Positions 13,448 to 22,668 of a stretch of DNA of 64,000 nt are shown here, piece after piece. The DNA is taken from contig NZ_FO704550.1 in assembly GCF_000968195.1 (NCBI RefSeq), positions 62,001 to 126,000 of the forward strand, written 5' to 3'. A program made the translations under genes and the position numbers. How positions within the stretch are numbered: position 1 is the stretch's first letter; the number at the start of each line of letters is the position of its first letter. Source of the stretch: Xenorhabdus doucetiae (GTDB lineage: Bacteria > Pseudomonadota > Gammaproteobacteria > Enterobacterales > Enterobacteriaceae). The notes beneath the pieces were generated by a model that saw only the letters and a program-made list of their open reading frames with translations, did not search any database and had not been told where the DNA came from.

Positions 13448-14074
13448 ATGAGCTATTCATTGCCTTCTCTACCTTACTCTTATGATGCACTAGAGCCTCA
13501 TTTCGATAAACAAACGATGGAAATTCACCATACTAAACACCATCAGACGTATGTCACTAACACGAATAGTGCTCTGGAAGCCTTCCCAGGATTAAGCAAA
13601 CTTGATATTGATGATCTGATCCAGCAGCTTGATAAAATTCCAGCCGACAAACGCACTTTTGTTCGCAACAATGCGGGTGGTCACTCAAACCACAGCTTGT
13701 TTTGGAAAGGGCTAAAATTAGGCACAGTATTGGATGGTGTTTTGAAGGTCGCGATTGAGCGTGATTTTGGCAGTGTTGACAGTTTCAAAGAAAAATTTGA
13801 GCAAGCGGCAGCAACGCGCTTTGGCTCTGGCTGGGCATGGTTGGTGCTGAAAGAAGATGGCAAGCTTGCTGTTGTTTCAACCGCCAATCAGGATAGCCCG
13901 CTTATGGGTGAAGAAATCGCAGGGGCTTCTGGTTACCCGATAGTGGGTCTGGATGTCTGGGAACATGCTTATTACCTGAAATATCAGAATCGCCGTCCTG
14001 ATTACATCAAAGCATTTTGGCACGTAGTCAATTGGGACGAAGCAGCAAGGCGTTACGAAGAAAAAATTAAGTAA
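13448..14074 (+). CDS. sodA: Superoxide dismutase [Mn]
   Basis: SodA dismutates superoxide in the cytoplasm using manganese. The 208 residues show the Fe/Mn-SOD fold: MSYSLPSLPYSYDALEPHFD at the N-terminus and the metal ligands His27 (EIHHTKHHQTYV), His in NHSLFW, and Asp and His in the signature DVWEHAYY. GSGWAWLV is the family core. The residue pattern and the Fur box upstream favour the Mn enzyme SodA over the Fe enzyme SodB. The ATG follows GGAG (CTGGAGATATG). A strong hairpin ends the transcript at 14099-14130. Confidence 0.96.
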   Translation: MSYSLPSLPYSYDALEPHFDKQTMEIHHTKHHQTYVTNTNSALEAFPGLSKLDIDDLIQQLDKIPADKRTFVRNNAGGHSNHSLFWKGLKLGTVLDGVLKVAIERDFGSVDSFKEKFEQAAATRFGSGWAWLVLKEDGKLAVVSTANQDSPLMGEEIAGASGYPIVGLDVWEHAYYLKYQNRRPDYIKAFWHVVNWDEAARRYEEKIK

Positions 14075-14098
14075 TCCATTCAATGAGTTTACGCAAGA

Positions 14099-14130
14099 AT
14101 GCTGGTCATCGCTGTGACCAGCATTTTTAT
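14099..14130 (+). terminator. Intrinsic terminator of sodA
   Basis: AATGCTGGTCA and TGACCAGCATT form an 11-bp stem with a six-base loop, followed by TTTTAT. Confidence 0.9.
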
Positions 14131-14202
14131 TGCGCGTAATCTTGGCTATTATGCCAAGGGAATGCTGGCTCATCTTCACCCGCTCATTGAGAGGAAACAA
14201 AA

Positions 14203-14892
14203 ATGTATTACCCACAAGTATATCGAGGCAAAATATTATCGTCAGAAACGCTGGGTTTTAGTGCGATCAATAAGCTGGTGGTGAATGGCCGCTTACAGTT
14301 AACCTCTCTTGGGCTGGAAGGGGATGAGCAAGCGGAAACGCGTTTTCACGGTGGGCCTGATCGGGCGCTTTGCCATTATCCAAGAGAGCATTACCTATTT
14401 TGGCGGAGGCAATTCCCTGAATTGACCGAATTGTTTGCATCCCCTCTGTTTGGAGAAAATATATCCACAGAAAGTCTGACAGAAGATAATGTCTATATTG
14501 GTGATATTTTCCAATGGGATGAAGCTTTGATTCAAGTCACTCAGCCGCGTTCTCCTTGTTATAAACTCAATCTTGTTACAAATATCAGTGATTTTGCTGC
14601 GATGATGCAAAATAATGGTCGTTGTGGCTGGTTATACCGGGTTATCTCTTCTGGTTTGGTCAGTGCGGGTGAACCGATAAAATTGTTAAGCCGCAATAGT
14701 GATGTTTCGGTTAAGGAAGCCTTATCCATTGCTTTTCATAACCCCTTTGATGAAGAGCTGTATCGTCGCTTAATGGGGGCTGCTGGATTGTCTGCAAGTT
14801 GGAATCTGACAATGCAAAAAAGGATATTGTATGGAAAAATTGAAGATTTTAATCGTCGCTTATTTGGGAATAAAAATAATGCCAAAGAATAA
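14203..14892 (+). CDS. yiiM: MOSC-domain 6-N-hydroxylaminopurine resistance protein
   Basis: YiiM detoxifies N-hydroxylated bases such as 6-N-hydroxylaminopurine with a molybdenum cofactor. The 229 residues carry the MOSC domain signatures LGLEGDEQAETRFHGGPDRA and FGENISTESLTEDNVYIGD. The cofactor-cysteine region is QVTQPRSPCYKLN. After it comes a C-terminal three-helix region that E. coli YiiM also has. GAGGAAA precedes the ATG. It lies downstream of sodA beyond a terminator, so it probably has its own promoter, and it converges on trpS. Confidence 0.93.
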   Translation: MYYPQVYRGKILSSETLGFSAINKLVVNGRLQLTSLGLEGDEQAETRFHGGPDRALCHYPREHYLFWRRQFPELTELFASPLFGENISTESLTEDNVYIGDIFQWDEALIQVTQPRSPCYKLNLVTNISDFAAMMQNNGRCGWLYRVISSGLVSAGEPIKLLSRNSDVSVKEALSIAFHNPFDEELYRRLMGAAGLSASWNLTMQKRILYGKIEDFNRRLFGNKNNAKE

Positions 14893-14911
14893 ATTAATAC
14901 CCTTTGGCATT
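14872..14911 (-). terminator. Intrinsic terminator of the aroK-trpS operon
   Basis: On the minus strand AATGCCAAAG and CTTTGGCATT form a 10-bp stem, followed by ATTTTTATT. It overlaps the last codons of yiiM and lies just past the trpS stop, closing the aroK-to-trpS transcript. Confidence 0.75.
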
Positions 14912-14928
14912 CACATAAGAATAAATAG

Positions 14929-15963
14929 TTATGGATGAGCGATAAACCCTACCGCTTCATAAACCTTATCCAACGTTGCCTGAGCACGAGCCTGGGCTTT
15001 AGCGGCCCCGTCTGCCATGATTTGGTTCAGTAATGCTTCATCATTACGGAAATGGTGGAAACGTTCCTGTAAGCCAGTCAGCATTTCACTTACAGCATCT
15101 GCAACAGCGCCTTTCAAATGGCCGTACATTTTACCTTCAAACTCAGCCTCTAATTCAGGGATTGTTTTACCGGTTACACCAGCAAGAATATCCAACAAAT
15201 TGGAAACACCGGGTTTGTTTTCCAGATCATAACGCACGCGAGGCGGTTCATCAGAATCGGTAACTGCGCGTTTGATTTTCTTGACGACAGATTTAGGATC
15301 TTCCAACAGGGCAATCAGGTTATTGCGGTTATCATCCGATTTCGACATTTTCTTATTCGGATCTTGCAATGCCATCACGCGGGCGCCGCCTTGTGGAATG
15401 AATGATTCTGGAACAGTAAAAATATCACCGTATAAAGCGTTAAAACGCAGTGCCAAATCACGGGTCAATTCAAGATGTTGTTTCTGGTCAATGCCCACAG
15501 GGATCTGGTTGGCCTGATAAAGCAAAATGTCAGCAGCCATTAAGACCGGATAATCAAACAAACCGGCATTGATATTTTCTGCATGACGGGCTGATTTATC
15601 CTTGAACTGAGTCATACGGCTAAGTTCACCAAAGTAAGTATAGCAGTTCAGCACCCAGCTCAACTGGGCATGTTGTGGGACATGCGACTGAACGAAAATA
15701 GTGCTTTTCTTTGGATCAATGCCACAGGCAAGATAAAGTGCCAGCGTATCCAGTGTGCGGTTTTTCAGCTCATTGGGATCTTGACGCACAGTAATAGCAT
15801 GCTGGTTAACGATGCAATAGATGCAATCATATTCATCTTGCATTTGAACCCACTGGCGTAACGCCCCCATATAGTTACCGATGGTTAATTCACCGGAGGG
15901 TTGTGCGCCGCTGAATACAATAGGTTTTTGGGAGTTTGGTTTCATTACCGTGGGTTCATTCAT
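14929..15963 (-). CDS. trpS: Tryptophanyl-tRNA synthetase
   Basis: A class I aminoacyl-tRNA synthetase that charges tRNA-Trp. It shows the HIGH-equivalent PSGELTIGNYMGAL, the substrate-specificity region around FDYPVLMAADILLYQ and the KMSKS loop DPNKKMSKSDDNRN. The 344 residues are about ten longer than E. coli TrpRS at the N-terminus (MNEPTVMKPNSQKPIVFSG). A second ATG at 15945 would give a protein nearer the usual length, and a recognisable SD is far upstream, so the start is uncertain. It is the last gene of the aroK operon, four bases after gph. Confidence 0.95.
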   Translation of the reverse strand: MNEPTVMKPNSQKPIVFSGAQPSGELTIGNYMGALRQWVQMQDEYDCIYCIVNQHAITVRQDPNELKNRTLDTLALYLACGIDPKKSTIFVQSHVPQHAQLSWVLNCYTYFGELSRMTQFKDKSARHAENINAGLFDYPVLMAADILLYQANQIPVGIDQKQHLELTRDLALRFNALYGDIFTVPESFIPQGGARVMALQDPNKKMSKSDDNRNNLIALLEDPKSVVKKIKRAVTDSDEPPRVRYDLENKPGVSNLLDILAGVTGKTIPELEAEFEGKMYGHLKGAVADAVSEMLTGLQERFHHFRNDEALLNQIMADGAAKAQARAQATLDKVYEAVGFIAHP

Positions 15964-15967
15964 TTTA

Positions 15968-16690
15968 TTAAGCGTCCTGTATTTTCAGAGTAGATAAGGG
16001 TTCCAAAGTGGATAGCCCAATAGTTGGGAGTAAATCCGAAAAATGGTCCAATACATAATTTGGCTGGCTCAATGCTATCGATTCTCCGTAGTTATATCCA
16101 TAGGTTAAGCCAACACAAGGGCAACCCGCGGCTTGTGCCGCCAAAATATCATTACGGGAATCACCAACAAAAAGCAATTCTTCTTTATGCAGGCCAAACA
16201 TCCCCATCGTTAGATAAAGTGGTGCGGGATGAGGCTTTTTCTCTTTAACATCATCACCACCCAGCACCAATGAAAAGTATTCACTGATACCCAATGATTC
16301 CAGCAATGGCGCAACAAAGGGGGTTGGTTTATTTGTCACAATCGCCATTGGCAAAGGGTATTTTGCTAGTTCTGCTAAAGTCTCTTTGACGTGAGGAAAC
16401 AGTTGGCTGCCCGTGGTTACGCTAGTTTCATAATATTTATCAAACAGCTTGCGTGTTTCATTATGCAATTCGGGAGACAGTTCTGCCCCCGCCCACATTA
16501 ATGCACGTTCAACCATGACATCAGCCCCATTGCCAATCCAGACAGCAACGCGTTCTTTGCCCGCAGCGGGTAAGCCTTTGGTATTCAGGGCTTGATCCAG
16601 AGCCTCAGCCAAACCTCCCGCACTATCCACCAGAGTGCCATCCAAATCAAATGCAATGGCCCGAATTCCTTTTACGACGTTATTTTTCAT
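15968..16690 (-). CDS. gph: Phosphoglycolate phosphatase
   Basis: A HAD-superfamily hydrolase that removes phosphate from 2-phosphoglycolate, largely a by-product of DNA repair. The 240 residues contain motif I AFDLDGTLVDSAGG (nucleophile Asp), motif II VTNKPTPF, the Lys of motif III in VKEKKPHPAP and motif IV FVGDSRNDILAA. The cap domain is shorter than in E. coli Gph (252 residues), lacking an acidic stretch near residue 80. The start codon overlaps the rpe stop by one base, so translation is coupled. Confidence 0.95.
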   Translation of the reverse strand: MKNNVVKGIRAIAFDLDGTLVDSAGGLAEALDQALNTKGLPAAGKERVAVWIGNGADVMVERALMWAGAELSPELHNETRKLFDKYYETSVTTGSQLFPHVKETLAELAKYPLPMAIVTNKPTPFVAPLLESLGISEYFSLVLGGDDVKEKKPHPAPLYLTMGMFGLHKEELLFVGDSRNDILAAQAAGCPCVGLTYGYNYGESIALSQPNYVLDHFSDLLPTIGLSTLEPLSTLKIQDA

Positions 16691-17364
16691 TATGCTGCCT
16701 TCGATAATTCGCGGCGCATCTCATCAATAACCGCTTTATAATCTGGCTGACTGAAAATAGCGGAGCCAGCAACGAACATATCCGCACCGGCCTGAGCGGC
16801 CTCGGCAATATTATTGGGCTTGATGCCGCCATCAACTTCAAGACGGATATCATAGCCGCTGTCATCAATAATTTTGCGTACTTGACGCAGTTTTTTCAGT
16901 GTTTCTGGAATAAAAGACTGGCCGCCGAAACCGGGATTGACGGACATCAACAGGATCACATCCAGTTTATCCAATACGTAATCAAGATGGCTAAGGGAGG
17001 TTGCCGGATTGAAGACCAAGCCCGCTTTACAGCCATGTTCCTTGATAAGTTGCAATGTGCGATCGAGATGTTCACTCGCTTCAGGATGGAAAGTGATGTA
17101 GGTTGCACCCGCCTTGGCAAAATCAGGAATAATGCGATCAACTGGTTTTACCATGAGGTGAACATCAATGGGCGCAGTGATGCCATAATCGCGTAGAGCC
17201 TGACAGACCATCGGGCCAATCGTCAAATTGGGCACGTAATGGTTATCCATGACATCAAAGTGCACAACATCAGCGCCAGCTGCCAAAACCTTGGCGGTAT
17301 CTTCACCTAAGCGGGCAAAATCTGCGGATAGAATGGATGGGGCAATCAGAAAGTCTTTCTTCAT
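16690..17364 (-). CDS. rpe: Ribulose-phosphate 3-epimerase
   Basis: Rpe interconverts ribulose 5-phosphate and xylulose 5-phosphate in the pentose phosphate pathway. It is a TIM-barrel metalloenzyme; the metal ligands are in VHFDVMDNHYVPN and DVHLM, and the active-site loop is MSVNPGFGGQSF. The catalytic Asp is in LEVDGGIKPNN. The start is placed at ATG 17364 (MKKDFLIAPSIL), which has GGAGAAG six bases upstream and agrees with the family. The upstream in-frame ATG at 17379 would add MEKIT. The length of 224 residues equals the usual 225. Confidence 0.95.
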   Translation of the reverse strand: MKKDFLIAPSILSADFARLGEDTAKVLAAGADVVHFDVMDNHYVPNLTIGPMVCQALRDYGITAPIDVHLMVKPVDRIIPDFAKAGATYITFHPEASEHLDRTLQLIKEHGCKAGLVFNPATSLSHLDYVLDKLDVILLMSVNPGFGGQSFIPETLKKLRQVRKIIDDSGYDIRLEVDGGIKPNNIAEAAQAGADMFVAGSAIFSQPDYKAVIDEMRRELSKAA

Positions 17365-17422
17365 TGTTATCTTCTCCAATTCATTGTTTTATCCCCGTTA
17401 TTTCAGGGGCCAGAAACCTCAA

Positions 17423-18241
17423 TCACTTCTGGCAGTATAACGCCAAAAGCTCATCAACTTTACTTCGGGCAAGAATATTTCTACTTATTGTCCGGCGGGC
17501 CTTAACAATGTAAAGGGAAGCCTGATAGTACCATTCCCGTGTCATTGGCGTGTCATGGTTGGAGATGAGCACTGGAATACCTTTTTGCGACGAGAGATGA
17601 TAGGCGATATTCGCCAGATTTTCCTGATCGAGAAGGTTAAAACTATTTGTATGGTAGGCGGTAAAATTAGCCGTGGCCGAAAGTGGGGCATACGGGGGAT
17701 CACAATAAACCACCGAACCCTTTGAGGCATTGTTCAATGCGATTTCGTAATGCTGGCAGATAAAAGTGGCTTTTTTGGACTTTTCTGCAAACCAGTAAAG
17801 TTCATCTTGAGGAAAATAAGGTTTTTTATAACGCCCGAAAGGAACGTTAAACTCACCGCGTGAATTATAGCGACAAAGGCCGTTATAGCAGTGACGGTTC
17901 AGGTAAAGAAACAGCATACTGCGACGAAAGGGATCTTTGCTTTTGTTGAACTCTTCCCTCAGGCGATAGAAGTTTTCGGCAGTGTTGAACTCCGGTGAGA
18001 ATAATGGACGGACATGCGTAATAAATTCATCCGCCCGAGATTTTACGGCATTGTACAGATTGATCAGATCGTTATTGATATCTGACAAAATGTAAGAATC
18101 ATAATCGGTATTGAGAAATACCGAGCCTGCGCCAACAAATGGCTCAATCAAGCAATCACCCTCTGGCAGATGACGTTTAATATCATCTACCAAGGGATAT
18201 TTTCCACCGGCCCATTTTAAGAAAGCGCGTTTTTTTTTCAT
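17423..18241 (-). CDS. dam: DNA adenine methyltransferase (GATC)
   Basis: Dam methylates N6 of adenine in GATC, directing mismatch repair, replication timing and some promoters. The 272 residues have the alpha-class order: the SAM site FLKWAGGKY at the N-terminus, the FVGAGSVFLN motif I, a target recognition region in the middle, and the catalytic DPPYAPLSATANFT motif IV. It is a core methyltransferase, not a phage or restriction orphan, because it lies in the conserved aroK-aroB-damX-dam-rpe-gph-trpS order. No clear SD is visible before the ATG. Confidence 0.96.
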   Translation of the reverse strand: MKKKRAFLKWAGGKYPLVDDIKRHLPEGDCLIEPFVGAGSVFLNTDYDSYILSDINNDLINLYNAVKSRADEFITHVRPLFSPEFNTAENFYRLREEFNKSKDPFRRSMLFLYLNRHCYNGLCRYNSRGEFNVPFGRYKKPYFPQDELYWFAEKSKKATFICQHYEIALNNASKGSVVYCDPPYAPLSATANFTAYHTNSFNLLDQENLANIAYHLSSQKGIPVLISNHDTPMTREWYYQASLYIVKARRTISRNILARSKVDELLALYCQK

Positions 18242-18325
18242 GCCGTCAAATAGTTATTCAATAATTTCAGAGCCGCAGATTGTACTCTGTTTAGGACAGC
18301 ATATCAGCGCCTAATCAAAATAGTT

Positions 18326-19312
18326 TTATTTTTTCAGATCTTGCTGAACTTGTTGTAGTTTTCTGACCCAAGGTTTTTTGGCCTGAACGTCTGCCGGCAG
18401 TGAGGAAATGGCCCTTTTAGCATCAGAAACAGAACTGTAATTACCGTGGATCAAGATAAACCAAGGTTTACTATCGCGTTTGGTTTCATAAACCTTGTAA
18501 TTAGCAAGGTTATTTTTTTTCGCGAAAGCGGTTAAGGTATCAGAACGGCTGGCACTACTCAATTGTAGTGTGAATCGATTTGCAGATGCTTTCAGCAGAT
18601 CACCACCAGTATCAGCGGTACTCTTTCTATCGGTATGACGACTATTCGTTGTGTTGGTCGTTGTTTTGGCGTGATTATCTTCTCTGACCTGATGCTCTGT
18701 TTTGGGTTTTTCTATTTTCGGTGGTGCAACTTTTGCTGGTGCAACCTGCTCTGGTTTGTTGTGTTCGGCAGGTGGTGTTGCCGCCGGTTCAGTGGGTTTA
18801 ACCTGTGGTTGCGCCAGATTGTTTTGCACTGAATGATTAATCTGACTTTGCTGTTGATTCAAAGCATCAGTAATATCGCCGGGTAACTCTATGCGCTGGT
18901 TATAGCCGCCTGTTCCGGTTGCAGGAGGAAGATCTTTGCTTGGGGTGCTGCTAATGGGTGGCGGACTGATTTCACGAGGAGCGCCATGCGTTGTCGGTTC
19001 TGACGGTTTTTCTTGTTCACCGTCAGAGGGATTGGAAGAAAGTGAAGCAGAGCCAGACAGGTCGATACTCTTTTCTGCTGCATTTGAAGATTGCTGTTTT
19101 TCATGCTCAGTGGGCGATTTTAATGCGGAACTGATAGCAATAATTAGAAGCAAAAGCACCAGAATGCCAACACCGATCATCATTTGCTGGCGGGAGATGG
19201 CGAATTTAGATTGATTGAAGGGACTTCTGGAGCGCTGAGGGCTGCGATCAGAAGTATCCGGCTTTAATTCATTTTCTGTTTTTTGTTTGTTTTCTGATTT
19301 TAATTCGTCCAT
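18326..19312 (-). CDS. damX: Cell-division SPOR protein DamX
   Basis: DamX is an inner-membrane protein recruited to the septal ring through a C-terminal SPOR domain that binds denuded peptidoglycan. The 328 residues (shorter than 428 in E. coli) have a charged cytoplasmic head, one membrane helix at about 45-65 (MMIGVGILVLLLLIIAIS), a long Ser/Pro/Lys-rich low-complexity periplasmic linker, and the SPOR domain from about 245 (FTLQLSSASRSDTL to the end). Most of the length difference is in the linker. GGGAGGGT precedes the ATG. Confidence 0.93.
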   Translation of the reverse strand: MDELKSENKQKTENELKPDTSDRSPQRSRSPFNQSKFAISRQQMMIGVGILVLLLLIIAISSALKSPTEHEKQQSSNAAEKSIDLSGSASLSSNPSDGEQEKPSEPTTHGAPREISPPPISSTPSKDLPPATGTGGYNQRIELPGDITDALNQQQSQINHSVQNNLAQPQVKPTEPAATPPAEHNKPEQVAPAKVAPPKIEKPKTEHQVREDNHAKTTTNTTNSRHTDRKSTADTGGDLLKASANRFTLQLSSASRSDTLTAFAKKNNLANYKVYETKRDSKPWFILIHGNYSSVSDAKRAISSLPADVQAKKPWVRKLQQVQQDLKK

Positions 19313-19455
19313 ATACCCTCCCGACAGAGCAACTCAACAGAGATAGAACTGCCAATTGTTATTTAAGCGGTTTGGCAGTCTGACCTAACTAAAACCGATA
19401 ATGTTTTATTTAATAATGTCGCTATTTTATAGCATAACAGATAGAAAATAATTCA

Positions 19456-20550
19456 TCATATTGATGTCTGACATAGACGGATGGCATCCAATATCACTTC
19501 TTTCCCGATATCAGAACGAAGTTTTGCTTCCCCGATCGCGGTCGGCAGAACCAGATGCAGTTTTCCGGCCGATACTTTTTTGTCACGCATCATATGAGGT
19601 AAATAGACATCGGGGGACATGGATTCAGGGCCATTAACCGGTAATTTTGCCCGCTCCAACAAGCGGATGATACGTTGGGTATCCTGTTTTGAGAATGTAC
19701 CGACCCGTTCAGATACCCTGGCTGCCATCACCATACCCGCAGCAACCGCTTGGCCATGCAGCCAGACGCCATAACCCATTTCAGCCTCAATCGCATGCCC
19801 AAAGGTATGACCGAGGTTTAACAGCGCACGCATCCCACTGCGCTCTTGCTCATCAGCCGCGACAACCAACGCCTTAAGTTCGCAGCAACGACGGATGCAA
19901 TAGGCCATGGCTTGGCTGTCGAGGGCCAGTAATTTCTCAATATTTTCCTCAAGCCAGTGAAAGAACTCGCCATCCAGAATAATGCCGTATTTAATGACTT
20001 CAGCCAGACCTGAATACAACTCTTGAACCGGTAATGTTTTCAGACAATTGAGATCGACAACAACTGAGGCAGGCTGGTAGAAAGCGCCTATCATGTTTTT
20101 GCCGAGAGGGTGGTTGACCCCTGTTTTTCCACCGACGGAAGAGTCAACCTGAGAAAGCAGTGTGGTGGGTACTTGGATGAAACGAACGCCGCGTTGATAG
20201 CTAGCCGCGGCAAACCCCGTCATATCACCGATTACACCACCACCAAGGGCGATAAGTGTTGTGTCACGACCATGATTATTTTCCAACAAGGCGGAAAAAA
20301 TGTCATTGAGCACGAAAAGTGATTTGTGCTGTTCACCGTCAGGTAAGATAACTTCATTTACCCGAAGATCCATTCTCTGCAATGTGGATTTCACCTGTTC
20401 AAGATACAGGGGAGCAAGCGTTTCATTGGTCACTATCATAACCTGTTGACCGGCTTGCAGGGGCTTGAATGCCTCACTGTCAGAAAATAGCCCTTCGGCT
20501 ATGGTAATTGGATAGCTTCTTTCACCTAACGTAACAGTCACTTGTTCCAT
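19456..20550 (-). CDS. aroB: 3-dehydroquinate synthase
   Basis: AroB converts DAHP to 3-dehydroquinate, the second step of the shikimate pathway, using NAD+ and a divalent metal. The 364 residues include DGEQHKS, the nucleotide-binding ALGGGVIGDMTGFAA, TTLLSQVDSSVGGKTGVNH and the metal-ligand region LNLGHTFGHAIEAEMGYG. It follows aroK after 45 bases and precedes damX after 143 bases. The gene pair is the usual enterobacterial arrangement, and the two enzymes act in the same pathway. Confidence 0.96.
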   Translation of the reverse strand: MEQVTVTLGERSYPITIAEGLFSDSEAFKPLQAGQQVMIVTNETLAPLYLEQVKSTLQRMDLRVNEVILPDGEQHKSLFVLNDIFSALLENNHGRDTTLIALGGGVIGDMTGFAAASYQRGVRFIQVPTTLLSQVDSSVGGKTGVNHPLGKNMIGAFYQPASVVVDLNCLKTLPVQELYSGLAEVIKYGIILDGEFFHWLEENIEKLLALDSQAMAYCIRRCCELKALVVAADEQERSGMRALLNLGHTFGHAIEAEMGYGVWLHGQAVAAGMVMAARVSERVGTFSKQDTQRIIRLLERAKLPVNGPESMSPDVYLPHMMRDKKVSAGKLHLVLPTAIGEAKLRSDIGKEVILDAIRLCQTSI

Positions 20551-20595
20551 ATCAGCTTTCGCCTTATCGTTTGCCGCTGTGCGGACGCGATATAA

Positions 20596-21117
20596 TCAGT
20601 TTTTTTCCAGTAGTTCAATGATTTGGTTAGCGACGACTTTGGCGCTTTGCTCATCCGTGCGAATAGTCACGTCAGCAATTTCCTCATAAAGAGGATTGCG
20701 CTCATCAGCCAAGTTTTCTAAAACTTCTCGTGCTGGTGCATCAACTTGAAGTAAAGGGCGTTTTTTATCGCGCTGGGTACGAGCTAACTGTTTTTCGATG
20801 GTTGTTTCTAAATAGACGACCACACCACGGGCAGACAGGCGATTGCGGGTTTCTTTCGACTTAACAGAACCCCCTCCGGTAGCCAATACGATGCCTTGTT
20901 TTTCAGTCAGTTCGTTAATTATTTTTTCTTCGCGGTCGCGGAAGCCTTCTTCGCCTTCCACATCAAATACCCAGCCCACGTCAGCTCCGGTACGTCGCTC
21001 AATTTCTTGATCAGAGTCGTAAAACTCCATATTGAGTTGCTGAGCTAACTGACGACCAATAGTGCTTTTGCCGGCACCCATAGGCCCAACCAGAAAGATA
21101 TTGCGTTTCTCTGCCAT
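20596..21117 (-). CDS. aroK: Shikimate kinase I
   Basis: AroK phosphorylates shikimate with ATP. The 173 residues begin MAEKRNIFLVGPMGAGKST, containing the Walker A motif GPMGAGKS. They continue with the shikimate-binding DSDQEIERRTG, FRDREE and ATGGGSV, and the lid RTQRDKKRPLL. Identity with E. coli AroK is very high across the whole length. It is the first gene of the minus-strand operon; its promoter should lie in 21118-21400. Confidence 0.97.
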   Translation of the reverse strand: MAEKRNIFLVGPMGAGKSTIGRQLAQQLNMEFYDSDQEIERRTGADVGWVFDVEGEEGFRDREEKIINELTEKQGIVLATGGGSVKSKETRNRLSARGVVVYLETTIEKQLARTQRDKKRPLLQVDAPAREVLENLADERNPLYEEIADVTIRTDEQSAKVVANQIIELLEKN

Positions 21118-21564
21118 GTTTTTGGTATTACTAAGACTGTTTGTTAATGATAACCCGCCCCGCCAATCAGATTAGCCACGGGACCTAAACTGAAACCTCA
21201 TGAGTGAGAATGTGAGATCAGATGGGAAAATTATCTCAGCACATCAGCCTGTATTGCAACTATATAAATTTCGCACGAACTTGAATCACTGGGTTTATGC
21301 TTTTGCTGACCGATTGAGAACCTATTGTATTTATCTTCCATCTTTCAAATCGCTGTTGTGCTGCAATTTGCAATCTATTGGATATAGGCTCCTGCTTGTG
21401 ATGTTAGATCTGCTCACTCAATTAGGTAATCCTTGTATGCTAAATTGCTCTCAGCGTCAAATCCATAAACAGGCCAGACCAAGAAAAACAGTGGGTGATC
21501 TGGCAGAAAAAATACAATTATCGTTAATAATATTTTGATTTTTATGTGATATTTTTTGTTTTGA
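21118..21564. other. Intergenic region between hofQ end and aroK start
   Basis: About 450 bases holding the aroK operon promoter region. A 112-codon plus-strand open frame (21200-21538) has no family resemblance and no Shine-Dalgarno, so I do not call it. I see no terminator for the hof operon here. Confidence 0.5.
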
Positions 21565-22668
21565 TTAAATATCAGTCAGTTGAGGTGTAATAAAAATTAC
21601 GAGTTCCCTTCGGCTATGTTGCTCTCCTTTTTGGTTAAATAATGATCCCAACAGGGGAAGGTCTGACAGGTAAGGAACTTTTTGTAAACTTGAGGTTTTT
21701 TTCTGTTGGAAGATCCCGCCAAGGATCAGCGTTTCCCCGTTTCTAATCGTCACTTGGGTGATGATCTCTTGTTTATCGATGGCCAGATTTTCATTTCCGC
21801 CTTGGTTGATGGGAAAACCGGGGGCATTCTGACTGATTTTCAGCGCAAGCCGGATTTTCCCCTGCCGCAAAATATGAGGGGTGACTTCCATACCCAATAC
21901 CGCCTCTTTAAATTGAACGGTGGTTTTGTCTTTGTCCTGAACAATATAAGGAATATCAGAACCTTGCTTGATACTGGCTGTCTGTTGGTGTGAGGCGGTT
22001 AGCCGTGGGCTGGCAATAATATCGAGCTGGCTTTCCTGTTCCAATGCACTGAGTTCCAGTTCCAGCAAGTTTGCATGAATGCGGGCGGTATTCAGTACCA
22101 ACTTGTGGCGCTGGTTACCGGCAGGTTGATGTAGATTCAAGCGGTTTAATCCTAGAGCTTGATTATGTGGGTCAGCGTTCACTCCCCAGTGAATCCCCAA
22201 TTCATGCAGGGCTTCCTTACTGCTGGTCACGATATGAGCCGTAATCTGCACTTGTTGCTGCGGAGTATCAACTTCTTTCAGCCAGTTTTTGATCCGGGTA
22301 ATGGCATCAAATTTATCTTCCAAGATCAGGCTGTTGGTCAAGGGATCGTGTTCAACTTTTCCCCATTTTGTCAGTAGTGCGGGACGATTTTTCTGTAATT
22401 GTTCGGCTATTTGCCCTGCATCGGCATATTGCAGGGTCATTGCCTGATATTCGATCTCTGGTTCTGGCTCATTTTGCTCTGTGGGAGAAAATTCCGTTGC
22501 GTATTCTACCGGGTCTTTGGGAGGCTGGAACGGATCTCTTATCGGCATGTCGAAATTGGGTTCTTCTTCGGTAATAGCTTTTTCGGTAAACGTTTCTCCG
22601 GCAAAACCCAATAGAGGTAATAAAAACAGTAAGAGACAGCTTAGGAGAATCAAAGGATGGCGGTTCAT
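21565..22668 (-). CDS. hofQ: Secretin-type HofQ carrying a HofP-like N-terminus
   Basis: HofQ (PilQ/ComE homologue) is an outer-membrane secretin used in DNA catabolism or uptake. Residues from about 76 to the end follow E. coli HofQ closely: TLQYADAG, LELSALEQESQLDIIASPRL, the secretin core QGSDIPY and FKEAVLGMEVTPHIL, and ELVIFITPQL. The N-terminal STN/N0 domain of HofQ is missing. In its place are a signal peptide and RDPFQPP at residues 44-50, which resemble the start of HofP (PilP-type, RDPFKPP). No separate hofP gene exists, so an in-frame deletion seems to have joined hofP to hofQ. The length is 367 against 412 residues. Confidence 0.85.
   Translation of the reverse strand: MNRHPLILLSCLLLFLLPLLGFAGETFTEKAITEEEPNFDMPIRDPFQPPKDPVEYATEFSPTEQNEPEPEIEYQAMTLQYADAGQIAEQLQKNRPALLTKWGKVEHDPLTNSLILEDKFDAITRIKNWLKEVDTPQQQVQITAHIVTSSKEALHELGIHWGVNADPHNQALGLNRLNLHQPAGNQRHKLVLNTARIHANLLELELSALEQESQLDIIASPRLTASHQQTASIKQGSDIPYIVQDKDKTTVQFKEAVLGMEVTPHILRQGKIRLALKISQNAPGFPINQGGNENLAIDKQEIITQVTIRNGETLILGGIFQQKKTSSLQKVPYLSDLPLLGSLFNQKGEQHSRRELVIFITPQLTDI

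Noticed and set aside
21200..21538. 112-codon plus-strand frame between hofQ and aroK
   Set aside because: No Shine-Dalgarno, no recognisable domain, and it covers the expected aroK promoter region.
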